A DNA stretch of 15,648 bases from contig CAJGDE010000041.1 of NCBI GenBank assembly GCA_904502135.1, positions 1-15,648 on the forward strand, given 5' to 3'. Positions within the stretch are counted from its first letter, which is position 1, and every line of letters begins with the position of its first letter. A program made the position numbers and the translations under genes. The DNA comes from Kiritimatiellia bacterium (GTDB taxonomy: Bacteria > Verrucomicrobiota > Kiritimatiellia > RFP12 > UBA1067). This document shows, in pieces, positions 6,903 through 14,006 of this stretch. Under the pieces are notes generated by a model, which made no database searches, had not been told where the DNA came from, and worked only from the letters and a program-made list of their open reading frames with translations.

Positions 6903-7807
6903 ATCCCCAACATAACGACGATGACGGAAGCGACCGCATAACCGGCGATCACTCCCCATAAAACCCTGTCGGAAAGAAGCACCTTCTCGGGACGGCCCAC
7001 ATCATTGCCGCGTCTCCACGCCAAAAACTGATAGCGCGCGATGCCCAGAAAAACGAAAATGCCGGTAACCCAGAGATACGGGAAGCGCCTGCCCATTTCG
7101 GATGTAAGCGTATAAGTCAAATATTCACCGACCGAAGCGATGGAGGCTATCGTAATCATAACGGCAAGAACACGCGGATGATAATGTCTCAAAACCGCAC
7201 GCGACTCAAGAGCCGTCTCCATTTCATTTTTACGTTTGCAGAGGGCAAGAAACATTGAAAGGGAAAATGTGCAGACGAGCAGCCACGGCGAAATGTACGC
7301 AGAAATGATCGCCGCCCCGGCAACTGCTCTTAAAACAAAACCCAGCGAAAGCGTAGCTACATCCACATACGGAATCTTTTTAAGAAACCCCGTATAAAGA
7401 CACTGCATAACCGTATAGGCAAGCATAACCGCAAACGCCGTGGCGCGCGAAGGAAGAGACAGAACGACAAGAGCCGGATAGGCAAACCCTACGGCAAAAA
7501 GAACCAACGCGACTCTCACGGCTGAAATGCGGTCTATGAGGTCCGCCGCGATGGGGCGGTAGCGCTTGATAGGATGGAGCCTATCCGCTTCATAGTCCGA
7601 AATATCGTTAAGTAGATAAAAGGATGAACTCACCAGAGAAAACGACCCCGCCATCGCAATCGCCATCAAAAACGACTGCCATCCGCGAACAATGTCATGC
7701 TGGGAAGTGTCTGCAACGGAAAAAAACCACGCCATCATTACAACGCCGTTTTTCGTCCATTGATCCACACGCAGCGCTCTTATCCAAAGTTTAACAATTT
7801 CAATCAT
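6899..7807 (-). CDS. UbiA-family prenyltransferase, decaprenyl-phosphate phosphoribosyltransferase-like
   Basis: A 302-residue multi-spanning membrane protein of the UbiA superfamily. RVDQWTKN (13-20) and the first Asp-rich motif NDISDYEADRLHPIKRYRP (67-85) are clear. The second region has YVDVATLSLGFVLRAVAGA (147-165) and KRKNEM (191-196) instead of a second DxxxD motif, the pattern of the phosphoribosyltransferase branch (mycobacterial Rv3806c-like, also about 300 residues). By family, this branch moves 5-phosphoribose from PRPP onto polyprenyl phosphate at the cytoplasmic face, the first step towards lipid-linked ribose or arabinose donors. It overlaps the upstream aromatic-Pro repeat gene by 8 nt (ATGATTGA) and folC by 4 nt, so it is firmly operonic. 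No DprE1/DprE2 epimerase genes are in the window. The subfamily call is good; a quinone or haem-pathway prenyltransferase is less likely because of the missing second motif. Confidence 0.87.
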   Translation of the reverse strand: MIEIVKLWIRALRVDQWTKNGVVMMAWFFSVADTSQHDIVRGWQSFLMAIAMAGSFSLVSSSFYLLNDISDYEADRLHPIKRYRPIAADLIDRISAVRVALVLFAVGFAYPALVVLSLPSRATAFAVMLAYTVMQCLYTGFLKKIPYVDVATLSLGFVLRAVAGAAIISAYISPWLLVCTFSLSMFLALCKRKNEMETALESRAVLRHYHPRVLAVMITIASIASVGEYLTYTLTSEMGRRFPYLWVTGIFVFLGIARYQFLAWRRGNDVGRPEKVLLSDRVLWGVIAGYAVASVIVVMLGI

Positions 7808-8915
7808 TGAATGTTCTCCACCTGATCAACCCCCAGAAAAGCGAATGGCGAGTATCAACAGGATTTTCTTCAGCCTCATAGAACGTCCAGAATTTCGCCC
7901 AGTTTCTGTCAACCGCGCTGATCCAGCGTATCGGAACAAGCGAAAGCGCCCGCGTCCGCCGCACCTCATCTTCTGTAGCCGTTCGTTCATAGAAAGGCCA
8001 GACTCTCAGATAACCGTCTTTGTTTCTGACCCAAAAGGGAAACACTCTCGTCTCATCGGGAAGAATCTCGACAAGCCTCCATCCGAACCGCGTTACCTGC
8101 CCCGCCTTCTCTCCCCCGGAATAGCTCTTGTTCTCTATGCTCTCATAGAGCGGAAACAAAGAGAGCCTGTTTCTTTTTTCGGTGGACTCGTATTCTATGA
8201 ACGGCCAAGGAAATCTAAGTCTGAATTCGGGGGCCGAAGACACGTTTCTCTTCCTGCGGATTTCCGAGCGCATCTCGGTCCATGAGAAGAACGGCGCGAG
8301 AAAGAGCGCCTGCTTCTCCCTCTCACGCTTAACATAGCCATAAAACGGCCATATCATCAACGAATCCCCAGCGCCGGAAGTGTCCCGGTCTGAACGGTAT
8401 TGCGCCCATGTAACAAACGGCCACAGACAATATCTATGATCACTCTCTCGATTATGCGAAACTCCGTAAAACGGCCACACACCAAACGACCCATCATCAC
8501 GCCAGCTGAAAAACGGAAACAACACGCTCTGCGTCTTAAGCCAATCTCTGCCACGGGGCATTCTATAGCGCATCCAAATAGGCCACATCGCAAATTCCAG
8601 ATCATACATGCTCATTATATGCGGATGACGGCCATAAACGGGAAAAAGAGCCGCATAATCGCCGCTCTTAGAATCAGAACCACTATACCAAAACGGAAAT
8701 ATGGAAAACTGATGCGTACCTTCGGGATGATCCTGATTCGACACGAAGAAACAAAAACGCCACCAATCGCGATGACTGGTCCAAAGAGGCCATACAACAT
8801 CCGTTGTATCCCCTTCAGTCGACCAAAATGGACGCAACGCCGCGTACCCATCGTCCTCTTCGTAGAAAGGACCGATCTGAAACGCGGCGGCAAGTATCAG
8901 AAGTTTAGTGAACAC
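7800..8915 (-). CDS. Aromatic-Pro repeat protein (WPFY/FPFW repeats), unknown function
   Basis: A 371-residue protein not assigned to a described family. It contains about 17 copies of a short motif [W/F]-P-[F/L/I/V]-[W/Y/F]: for example WPLW (42-45), FPFW (73-76), FPVY (91-94), WPIW (111-114), FPFF (133-136), WPFY (147-150, 189-192, 306-309), WPFV (165-168), FPLY (254-257) and FPFW (292-295). The motifs are 13-37 residues apart, each preceded by a short hydrophobic strand, and are separated by charged, Asp/Arg-rich turns. This suggests repeated beta-hairpins forming a propeller, solenoid or barrel. The N-terminus MFTKLLILAAAFQIG could be a short signal peptide. The start is GTG, overlapping the upstream gene by 11 nt; an AGAAGG sequence lies very close to it. 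The stop overlaps ubiA by 8 nt. Similar proteins are, to my recollection, common as hypothetical proteins in Lentisphaerota/Kiritimatiellota. No catalytic motif is seen. Confidence 0.85.
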   Translation of the reverse strand: MFTKLLILAAAFQIGPFYEEDDGYAALRPFWSTEGDTTDVVWPLWTSHRDWWRFCFFVSNQDHPEGTHQFSIFPFWYSGSDSKSGDYAALFPVYGRHPHIMSMYDLEFAMWPIWMRYRMPRGRDWLKTQSVLFPFFSWRDDGSFGVWPFYGVSHNRESDHRYCLWPFVTWAQYRSDRDTSGAGDSLMIWPFYGYVKREREKQALFLAPFFSWTEMRSEIRRKRNVSSAPEFRLRFPWPFIEYESTEKRNRLSLFPLYESIENKSYSGGEKAGQVTRFGWRLVEILPDETRVFPFWVRNKDGYLRVWPFYERTATEDEVRRTRALSLVPIRWISAVDRNWAKFWTFYEAEENPVDTRHSLFWGLIRWRTFND

Positions 8916-11900
8916 CCTTCTTCACTTCTTCAAATTCGCGTCTTTCGAAATCTGAAAGCTCACTCACGCGGCTTTGCACCTTACGCACGGTTCCGCGAGC
9001 GCGGGCCATGTCGCCGTTAAGCATCTGGACGCGGGCGAGAGAAACAAGAATTCGCAGATCTTCTGTCGAGCCCTCTTCGCCTTTAAGAAGATTAAGGGCC
9101 TTGGTGATGCATTCTTCCGCTTCTTTCAGTTTCGCCTTATTTTCCTTGCGATCCAGCAGAATGGAGCCCAACGTTTCCCATGCGACATAAAGACGAGGTG
9201 CGGATACGACCGCGCGGCGAGCGTACGCTTCAGCCTCGACGAGATTCTTGTTGCGTCTTAAAACCTCGGCAAGGTCATTGAGTGCGAGCACCACCGGCTT
9301 GGGAGCATCGGCCGCTTTTCTAAGATAAGCCTCGGCATCGCTATAGCGATTTTTGCCCAACGCCAAAGAACCCATGACGTAGTTTGCCAAGGGTGCGTTT
9401 CTGTTGCGCCTCAAAACTTCGCGGGCGTGACGCTCGGCCTCAACCTTATCATTGAGTGAAATATCAAGACCGAGCACAAGATCGTGCGTGGCGGCGATGT
9501 CGGGGCGGACTTTTGATGCCGCAACAAACGCATCACGCGCTTCACGACGCTTATCTTCACCCTCGCGCATCAGCATGAAGGCTCGGGTCGTCTGCAGATA
9601 ATAGTCGAACGCTCCAGCGGCCTGCTTCTCCATTTTGGGAATAATGGAATTTTTAAGTTCCTTGAGATAAGACTGCTTAACCTGGGGGTCTTTAGCCGCG
9701 TCGATCTGCTGCATCGTGACGGCGGCGAGAAGAGACCATGCCTGCATATCTTTTGGAATTTCATCGGTAGCCTTGGTAAGCATCTCTTTCGCGCCCTTGA
9801 TGTCGTTTTTCATCATCGCCACCATCGCCAGCTCTATCTTGGCGCGATGCGCGTCTTTGCCGGACGCTGCGGCACGCTCGAGATATTCCAAAGCCTTTTT
9901 ACTGTCACCCTCAAGAAGCTCGAGGCGCATAAGACCGATAAGTGCATCATGATCGTTGGCATCCTTCTCGAGCACCGACTCGTAGATGCGGCGCGACTTG
10001 CGCTGATCGTTGTCGTTGGCATAAAGAGCAGCCATCATATTCATGAGTATCACGCGCTTGTCGGTCGGAACGAAATCGATTGCGCGGCGGATGTGCGAGA
10101 GAGCGTCGCCGGGACGGCCCGAGCGAGCCCACGTATAGCCGAGACGGACGAATATTTCAGGGTTGCGGATATAGCCGTAATAATTGCCCAAGCGCCAGAT
10201 ATGATAACGGCGGTTCTTATCTTCTATGACGCCTTTGAGCTTTCTTTCAAGTTCGCGCTTCTTGGCGAGCGCAGGAGCATACTTAGCGCCGGCCATTTCA
10301 ACCTCATTGAAAAGCGCGCAGATATTGTCTCTATCGATCTCGTTAAGAACAAGCTCATACATATCGAAAGCTTCTTTGTCGCGCTTCATGTCCTGCAAAT
10401 AGACGCCACGGTTGTTCGCGACAAGGCCGAGATGACGACGCAACTGGAAGCGAAGACGCTTGAGCGGATCTTTTTCCGCACGATGGGAATAGCTGCCCCA
10501 CCCTTGGGGGGCCGACAATAGAGCGTCGAACTCCTTCCACACGGACCAGTCCGGAACGCGTTTTTCATCGCCGCCGAAGAAGAAAAATTCAGGCACAGGC
10601 TTAAGAGCCGAAGAATACCACAAATCGCTCGCCCCGAAAATCGCCACATCCTTTACGACAGAAGGATCGGCGGCAAACCAATCTTGAACAAACGGCAGAA
10701 CACCAAGCGTAAGCGACAGCCTCAACGAGTCGTTCTTAGAGCCACCGACATTCTTCTCTTTAACGATTTTTCCCAACGACTCCAAATACTTCAAATCAAG
10801 ATCGCGGTTGAGCGAAATAAGATTCACCTCTTTTTTCATTTCTGCCGCGGCAAGACGCAAATGATCGTCAAGCGTTCCGTCCGTTATGAACCACTTGCGC
10901 TCTCCGAGGTCGGTGATTATCTTTCGCGCGACCTTGTCGGCGAAAGCACCACGATCAGTATCAAAAAGGCAAAGATTCCAGATTGAAGAGACGACAAGTA
11001 CGAAAGCAAGGATAGAGGCGGTGACGATGCCCACGGCCGACTTGCGGCAGATCCACCAATATGACAGAACGTAACCGGCTATTACGGCGGCAAACGCGCT
11101 TGTCACCACAGGCAGCACTCCCCAAGGAGCCATCATCGATGACGCAGACAAGGGTGTCGCGACGGCGATGATGGCCACAAGCGAGATGGCCACATGGAAA
11201 ACATTCTGGACAAACGAAGCTTTTTCATTGTACGCCTTGGCGCTTGAGAAAATCGATACCGCGAAAGGAAGAACGCTGAAAAGTGCTACAAAAAGCCACC
11301 CTGAAACAAGCCATGAGCGTATTTCACGCGCCAGCATCCTTAAAGAGGAAGCAAGCGGAACATCAAAAGCCTTAATCCCGAAAAGATACGCGACAAGCGC
11401 TATGAGAACAAAGAACGTCGCAGCCAAATAAGGCTTTTCTCCGCGCTTTAGCGAAGAGACGATAATGAGCACCAGAAAAACAGGCCCCATCACCAGAAAG
11501 ATGGCGCTGTCGCAAAGCCCAAGACCGAACATGATACCGGAAAGAAGCATAAAGAGCTGCTTTACTATCGTTGAACCCTTGGCAATCGGAATTATAAAAG
11601 CGAACGCGAGCAAAAGCCATGTGAAGTCAAACATTCTCGGCTCTATGTGCGTCGCCGCCTCATGGACAGCCGGAGTAAAGATATAAACGAGCGCCGCAGT
11701 CGTGGCGGCGATTCTCGCGATAACAAGATCGAACGAACTCGTCTGCTCGCCTCGCACGCGCTCGCGCACAAAAAAGCGCACAAGCACATAAAGGAGCACA
11801 GTCGAAACGACGCCGCAAATAGGCGCGATGAGGTTTCCGCCGCCGAGCATCTTCGCAAAAAAGCCCATCACCACGGATTGGTTCGCCGCCGACATATCAA

Positions 11901-12051
11901 GGCCGTGCCATACCGCCATAAGCCGTGCAGACTCGCCCGGAAACGCATATTGCGCAAGAGTTGAGAAAAAGACGACGCTGGCTATAGCGCCTAATGCCAA
12001 CGAAAGAACGATGTCAACCTTACGCTTGGCTGGAGCCTTAAACTGATTCAT
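8905..12051 (-). CDS. DUF2723-like (GT-C-like) multi-spanning membrane protein with C-terminal TPRs
   Basis: A 1048-residue protein in three parts. Residues 1-360 hold about ten hydrophobic helices. After the first helix comes a loop with AFPGESARLMAVWHGLD, resembling the FPG-(D/E)-SAEL loop of DUF2723 proteins, which are related to protein O-mannosyltransferase-type GT-C enzymes. The His-Pro segment usually found next in that family is not visible. Residues about 365-540 form a soluble domain (RKIITDLGERKWFITDG; then LISLNRDLDLKYLESL). Residues about 550-1040 are a string of TPRs, for example AEAYLRKAADAP, AEAYARRAVVSAPRLYVAWE and a final EECITKALNLLKGEEG. By family, GT-C proteins use polyprenyl-phosphate sugars at the outer face of the membrane, so the TPR tail could bind partners or substrates outside. 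It starts 12 nt after metY and overlaps the next gene by 11 nt. Glycosyltransferase activity is an inference; a non-catalytic assembly protein is possible. Confidence 0.82.
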   Translation of the reverse strand: MNQFKAPAKRKVDIVLSLALGAIASVVFFSTLAQYAFPGESARLMAVWHGLDMSAANQSVVMGFFAKMLGGGNLIAPICGVVSTVLLYVLVRFFVRERVRGEQTSSFDLVIARIAATTAALVYIFTPAVHEAATHIEPRMFDFTWLLLAFAFIIPIAKGSTIVKQLFMLLSGIMFGLGLCDSAIFLVMGPVFLVLIIVSSLKRGEKPYLAATFFVLIALVAYLFGIKAFDVPLASSLRMLAREIRSWLVSGWLFVALFSVLPFAVSIFSSAKAYNEKASFVQNVFHVAISLVAIIAVATPLSASSMMAPWGVLPVVTSAFAAVIAGYVLSYWWICRKSAVGIVTASILAFVLVVSSIWNLCLFDTDRGAFADKVARKIITDLGERKWFITDGTLDDHLRLAAAEMKKEVNLISLNRDLDLKYLESLGKIVKEKNVGGSKNDSLRLSLTLGVLPFVQDWFAADPSVVKDVAIFGASDLWYSSALKPVPEFFFFGGDEKRVPDWSVWKEFDALLSAPQGWGSYSHRAEKDPLKRLRFQLRRHLGLVANNRGVYLQDMKRDKEAFDMYELVLNEIDRDNICALFNEVEMAGAKYAPALAKKRELERKLKGVIEDKNRRYHIWRLGNYYGYIRNPEIFVRLGYTWARSGRPGDALSHIRRAIDFVPTDKRVILMNMMAALYANDNDQRKSRRIYESVLEKDANDHDALIGLMRLELLEGDSKKALEYLERAAASGKDAHRAKIELAMVAMMKNDIKGAKEMLTKATDEIPKDMQAWSLLAAVTMQQIDAAKDPQVKQSYLKELKNSIIPKMEKQAAGAFDYYLQTTRAFMLMREGEDKRREARDAFVAASKVRPDIAATHDLVLGLDISLNDKVEAERHAREVLRRNRNAPLANYVMGSLALGKNRYSDAEAYLRKAADAPKPVVLALNDLAEVLRRNKNLVEAEAYARRAVVSAPRLYVAWETLGSILLDRKENKAKLKEAEECITKALNLLKGEEGSTEDLRILVSLARVQMLNGDMARARGTVRKVQSRVSELSDFERREFEEVKKGVH

Positions 12052-12063
12052 TGTCTTATCCCC

Positions 12064-13356
12064 TTATTTCTTTTTGTTTACTTTTACTTTCTTGAGAGCC
12101 TGCTCAATATCCTCAATTAAATCCTGAGGATCTTCCAGGCCAATAGAAAGACGAATTAAATCTGGCGGAATTCCAGCTTCTTTCAACTGCTTGTCTGTAA
12201 GCTGGCGGTGTGTGTGCGAGGCCGGGTGCAAAACACAGCTCCAGGCATCCGCCACGTGCGTGACAATTCCGATAAGCTTCAGACTATCCATAAACTTAAT
12301 CGAAGCTTTACGCCCACCTTTAATGCCAAATGTCATAACTCCGCAGGGCGCAGGGCCGTCAAACTGCTTTTTAAGGAGCTTTTTATACTTCGAATCTGAA
12401 AGCCCCGCATAATTAACCCACGCGACCTCTTCACGGGACTTAAGCCACTTCGCTATCTTAAGAGCGGACTCGGCGTGACGGCGCATTCTAACATGAAGCG
12501 ACTCAAGGCCGAGATTAACGAGAAACGCGTTGAACGGCGAGGGAATTGAGCCGAAATCGCGCATAAGATGGGCCGTACATTTCGTTATGTAGGCAAGCTT
12601 TCCGAATTTCTCCGTGTAACTGAGCCCATGATAAGATTCATCTGGCTCAACAAGTCCGGCGAAACGCTCCGGATAACGCGTCCAGTCAAAATTGCCGCTG
12701 TCGACGATACATCCGCCAACCTGGCTTGAGTGGCCGTCCATATATTTAGTCGTCGCGTGCGTAACAATGTCAGCGCCGAAACGGAACGGTCGACAGAGAA
12801 TAGGCGTGGGGAAAGTATTGTCGACAATCAGAGGAACGCCATTTTTATGAGCTATTTTGGCAAACTTTTCAATATCGAGAATGACGCCTGAAGGATTTGC
12901 GACAGTCTCACCGAAAACGCACTTTGTATTAGGCCTGAACGCCGCCTGTATCGTCTTTTCATCGGCATCCGGGTCTACGAACGTAAATTCAATTCCAAGC
13001 TTTTTAAGCGACACGGCAAAAAGGTTGAATGTACCGCCGTAAATCTGCGCTGAAGAGACGACATGATCGCCCGCATTGCAGATATTAAGAATGGCGAAAG
13101 TCGACGCCGCCTGCCCCGATGAAGTCAAAATAGCGGCAACGCCCCCTTCAAGAGCCGCTATTTTTTTCGCTACAAGATCATTTGTCGGGTTAGCTAGACG
13201 CGTATAAAAATACCCTGAAGCTTTGAGATCGAACAAGTCTCCCATATGCTGAGTAGTATCATACTTAAACGTGGTTGTTGCATAAATAGGAACTTGGCGA
13301 GGCTCTCCGCACTGTGGTTGATATCCGCCTTGAACGCACAAAGTATCAGGTCTCAT
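12064..13356 (-). CDS. metY: O-acetylhomoserine sulfhydrylase (MetY-type, PLP-dependent)
   Basis: A 430-residue member of the Cys/Met-metabolism PLP enzyme family, the usual size for MetY. The N-terminus (DTLCVQGGYQP, then VPIYATTTFKYDT) is typical of O-acetylhomoserine aminocarboxypropyltransferases. Also visible are YTRLANPTND (51-60) with the cofactor-phosphate Tyr and Arg, SSGQAAS (79-85), VDNTFPTP (178-185) with the cofactor Asp, and the PLP lysine K204 in HATTKYMDGHSS. Role: makes homocysteine from O-acetylhomoserine and sulfide (or methionine from methanethiol) in the cytoplasm. It is the first gene of the long minus-strand run. GGAGGA lies 8 nt before the ATG, and a TATAAT and a GTGCA dyad lie just upstream. 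The next gene begins only 12 nt downstream. Cystathionine gamma-synthase is a less likely alternative because of the length and insertions. Confidence 0.93.
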   Translation of the reverse strand: MRPDTLCVQGGYQPQCGEPRQVPIYATTTFKYDTTQHMGDLFDLKASGYFYTRLANPTNDLVAKKIAALEGGVAAILTSSGQAASTFAILNICNAGDHVVSSAQIYGGTFNLFAVSLKKLGIEFTFVDPDADEKTIQAAFRPNTKCVFGETVANPSGVILDIEKFAKIAHKNGVPLIVDNTFPTPILCRPFRFGADIVTHATTKYMDGHSSQVGGCIVDSGNFDWTRYPERFAGLVEPDESYHGLSYTEKFGKLAYITKCTAHLMRDFGSIPSPFNAFLVNLGLESLHVRMRRHAESALKIAKWLKSREEVAWVNYAGLSDSKYKKLLKKQFDGPAPCGVMTFGIKGGRKASIKFMDSLKLIGIVTHVADAWSCVLHPASHTHRQLTDKQLKEAGIPPDLIRLSIGLEDPQDLIEDIEQALKKVKVNKKK

Positions 13357-13383
13357 CTTCTTTATCCTCCATTGTTTCCAAAT

Positions 13384-13414
13384 ATTATATCAAAATATGC
13401 ACATTATGTGTGCA
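13384..13414 (-). promoter_or_regulatory. metY promoter (-10) with an overlapping dyad operator candidate
   Basis: On the minus strand TATAAT lies at 13389-13384, with predicted start near 13377 and GGAGGA at 13370-13365. The -35 region is covered by a dyad, TGCACA (13398-13403) / TGTGCA (13409-13414), with a 5-nt spacer. No good -35 hexamer sits 16-18 bp away (TTGCAC is 20 bp away), suggesting an activated or regulated promoter. No SAM-type riboswitch is visible, and the short leader leaves no room for one. Confidence 0.6.
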
Positions 13415-13422
13415 ATCTTCCC

Positions 13423-13469
13423 GTAAGCGGTTAGTCGAATGTGCAACTGCTGTTGCACTAACCGCTTAC
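13423..13469. repeat. 18-bp hairpin with a bulge upstream of metY
   Basis: The arms are GTAAGCGGTTA (13423-13433) and TAACCGCTTAC (13459-13469). Inside lies a second stem, GTGCAAC (13441-13447) / GTTGCAC (13452-13458), with loop TGCT. A 7-nt bulge (13434-13440) on one side interrupts an otherwise perfect stem. No T-run follows on either strand. It lies between the 21-residue repeat gene and metY, and could be a U-less terminator for the former or a recognition site. The inner stem shares the GTGCA half-site with the dyad at the metY promoter. Confidence 0.75.
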
Positions 13470-13527
13470 AACCCGACCAAATAAAACACGTTCCTAAGCC
13501 CAAGTATCGTCTTGCGGGAATAGAGTA

Positions 13528-13962
13528 TCACTTCTTCGAGCCTTGAATACGGCCTTGGGCATCGCGGTAAGTGGTCTTGCCGTAGCGATCGGTCGTGGAA
13601 GTGCCGGTAATGCGGCCTTGAGCGTCACGATAGGTTGTTTTACCATAACGATCGGTCGTGGACGAGCCTTGCTTGCGGCCTTGCTCATCACGGTAAGTCG
13701 TTTTACCGTAACGGTCAGTTTCCATTGTTCCTTGCTTGCGCCCAAGCGAATCGCGAAAAGTCGTCTTGCCGTATCGATCCGTCTCGGCAGTTCCCTGTTT
13801 ACGCCCCAACGAATCGCGATAAGTGGTTTTACCATACCGATCCACTTCGGCCGTTCCTTGCTTGCGCCCAAGAGAATCGCGGTAAGTCGTCTTCGCCTCA
13901 ACAGCAAAAACGCTCCCCACGCAAACGAATCCAACAACAACTGCTTTGATAATCTTGTTCAT
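13528..13962 (-). CDS. Small secreted protein of 21-residue tandem repeats
   Basis: A 144-residue protein. Residues 1-23 form a signal peptide (MNKIIKAVVVGFVCVGSVFA, with a signal peptidase site after VFA or VEA). The rest is five full copies plus a 16-residue partial copy of a 21-residue unit of the form KTTYRD-xxGRxxGT-xxx-DRYG. No lysine/cysteine lipobox is present, so it is predicted soluble after export (periplasm or outside). The YRDxxGR and DRYG elements recall YD/RHS-type beta repeats, but the unit is short and I do not assign it to a family. Start: ATG with an AAAGGAA ribosome site about 7 nt upstream. It is a single-gene unit, separated from metY by a large hairpin. Overlapping long frames within it on both strands arise because 63 nt is a multiple of three. 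Function unknown. Confidence 0.85.
   Translation of the reverse strand: MNKIIKAVVVGFVCVGSVFAVEAKTTYRDSLGRKQGTAEVDRYGKTTYRDSLGRKQGTAETDRYGKTTFRDSLGRKQGTMETDRYGKTTYRDEQGRKQGSSTTDRYGKTTYRDAQGRITGTSTTDRYGKTTYRDAQGRIQGSKK
13531..13893 (-). repeat. 63-bp in-frame tandem repeat (5 full units and one partial)
   Basis: On the minus strand units run 13893-13831, 13830-13768, 13767-13705, 13704-13642 and 13641-13579, with a partial unit 13578-13531. The encoded units are highly similar while many third codon positions differ between neighbours, so protein-level similarity exceeds DNA-level similarity. The first three units share GRKQGT; the last three drift to EQGR, AQGR and SSTTD/TSTTD versions. Confidence 0.9.
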
Positions 13963-13981
13963 GGTTTATTCCTTTCTATTT

Positions 13982-13998
13982 ACTATACGCTTACTATA
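13982..13998 (-). promoter_or_regulatory. Duplicated -10-like element upstream of the repeat-protein gene
   Basis: On the minus strand TATAGT occurs twice, at 13998-13993 and 13987-13982, 11 bp apart (one DNA turn). The proximal copy leaves room for a short leader with the AAAGGAA ribosome site. No convincing -35 is present at normal spacing for either copy, so this is a tentative promoter. Confidence 0.4.
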
Positions 13999-14006
13999 GG
14001 AGTATC

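Noticed and set aside
8400..9020. 206-residue plus-strand frame
   Set aside because: Antisense to the aromatic-Pro repeat gene. It is Arg/Pro/Lys-rich with no domain and no ribosome site, and it would cross the overlapped junction of two confident genes.
10489..10510. GC-rich hairpin (GCCCC/GGGGGC) as an internal terminator
   Set aside because: It lies inside the coding region of the 1048-residue protein, the stem is short, and no T-run follows; the amino acids (APQGWG) explain the bases.
9847..10521. 224-residue plus-strand frame
   Set aside because: Antisense to the TPR region. Repetitive codon patterns of the TPRs keep it open; no family resemblance.
13423..13469. Integron attC site
   Set aside because: The outer arms read GTT first and AAC last, the reverse of the R''/R' order. 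No integrase or cassette context exists, and the arms are too perfectly paired.
13357..13527. SAM-type riboswitch or T-box controlling metY
   Set aside because: The predicted leader is only about 20 nt, and no conserved SAM or T-box core is visible in the region.
13531..13893. CRISPR array
   Set aside because: The 63-bp units are contiguous with no spacers and encode a protein repeat in frame.
13494..13940. 148-residue minus-strand frame overlapping the 21-residue repeat gene
   Set aside because: It is a shifted reading of the 63-bp repeat, which stays open in several frames because 63 is a multiple of three. It has no signal peptide or family match, and its basic composition looks like a shadow.
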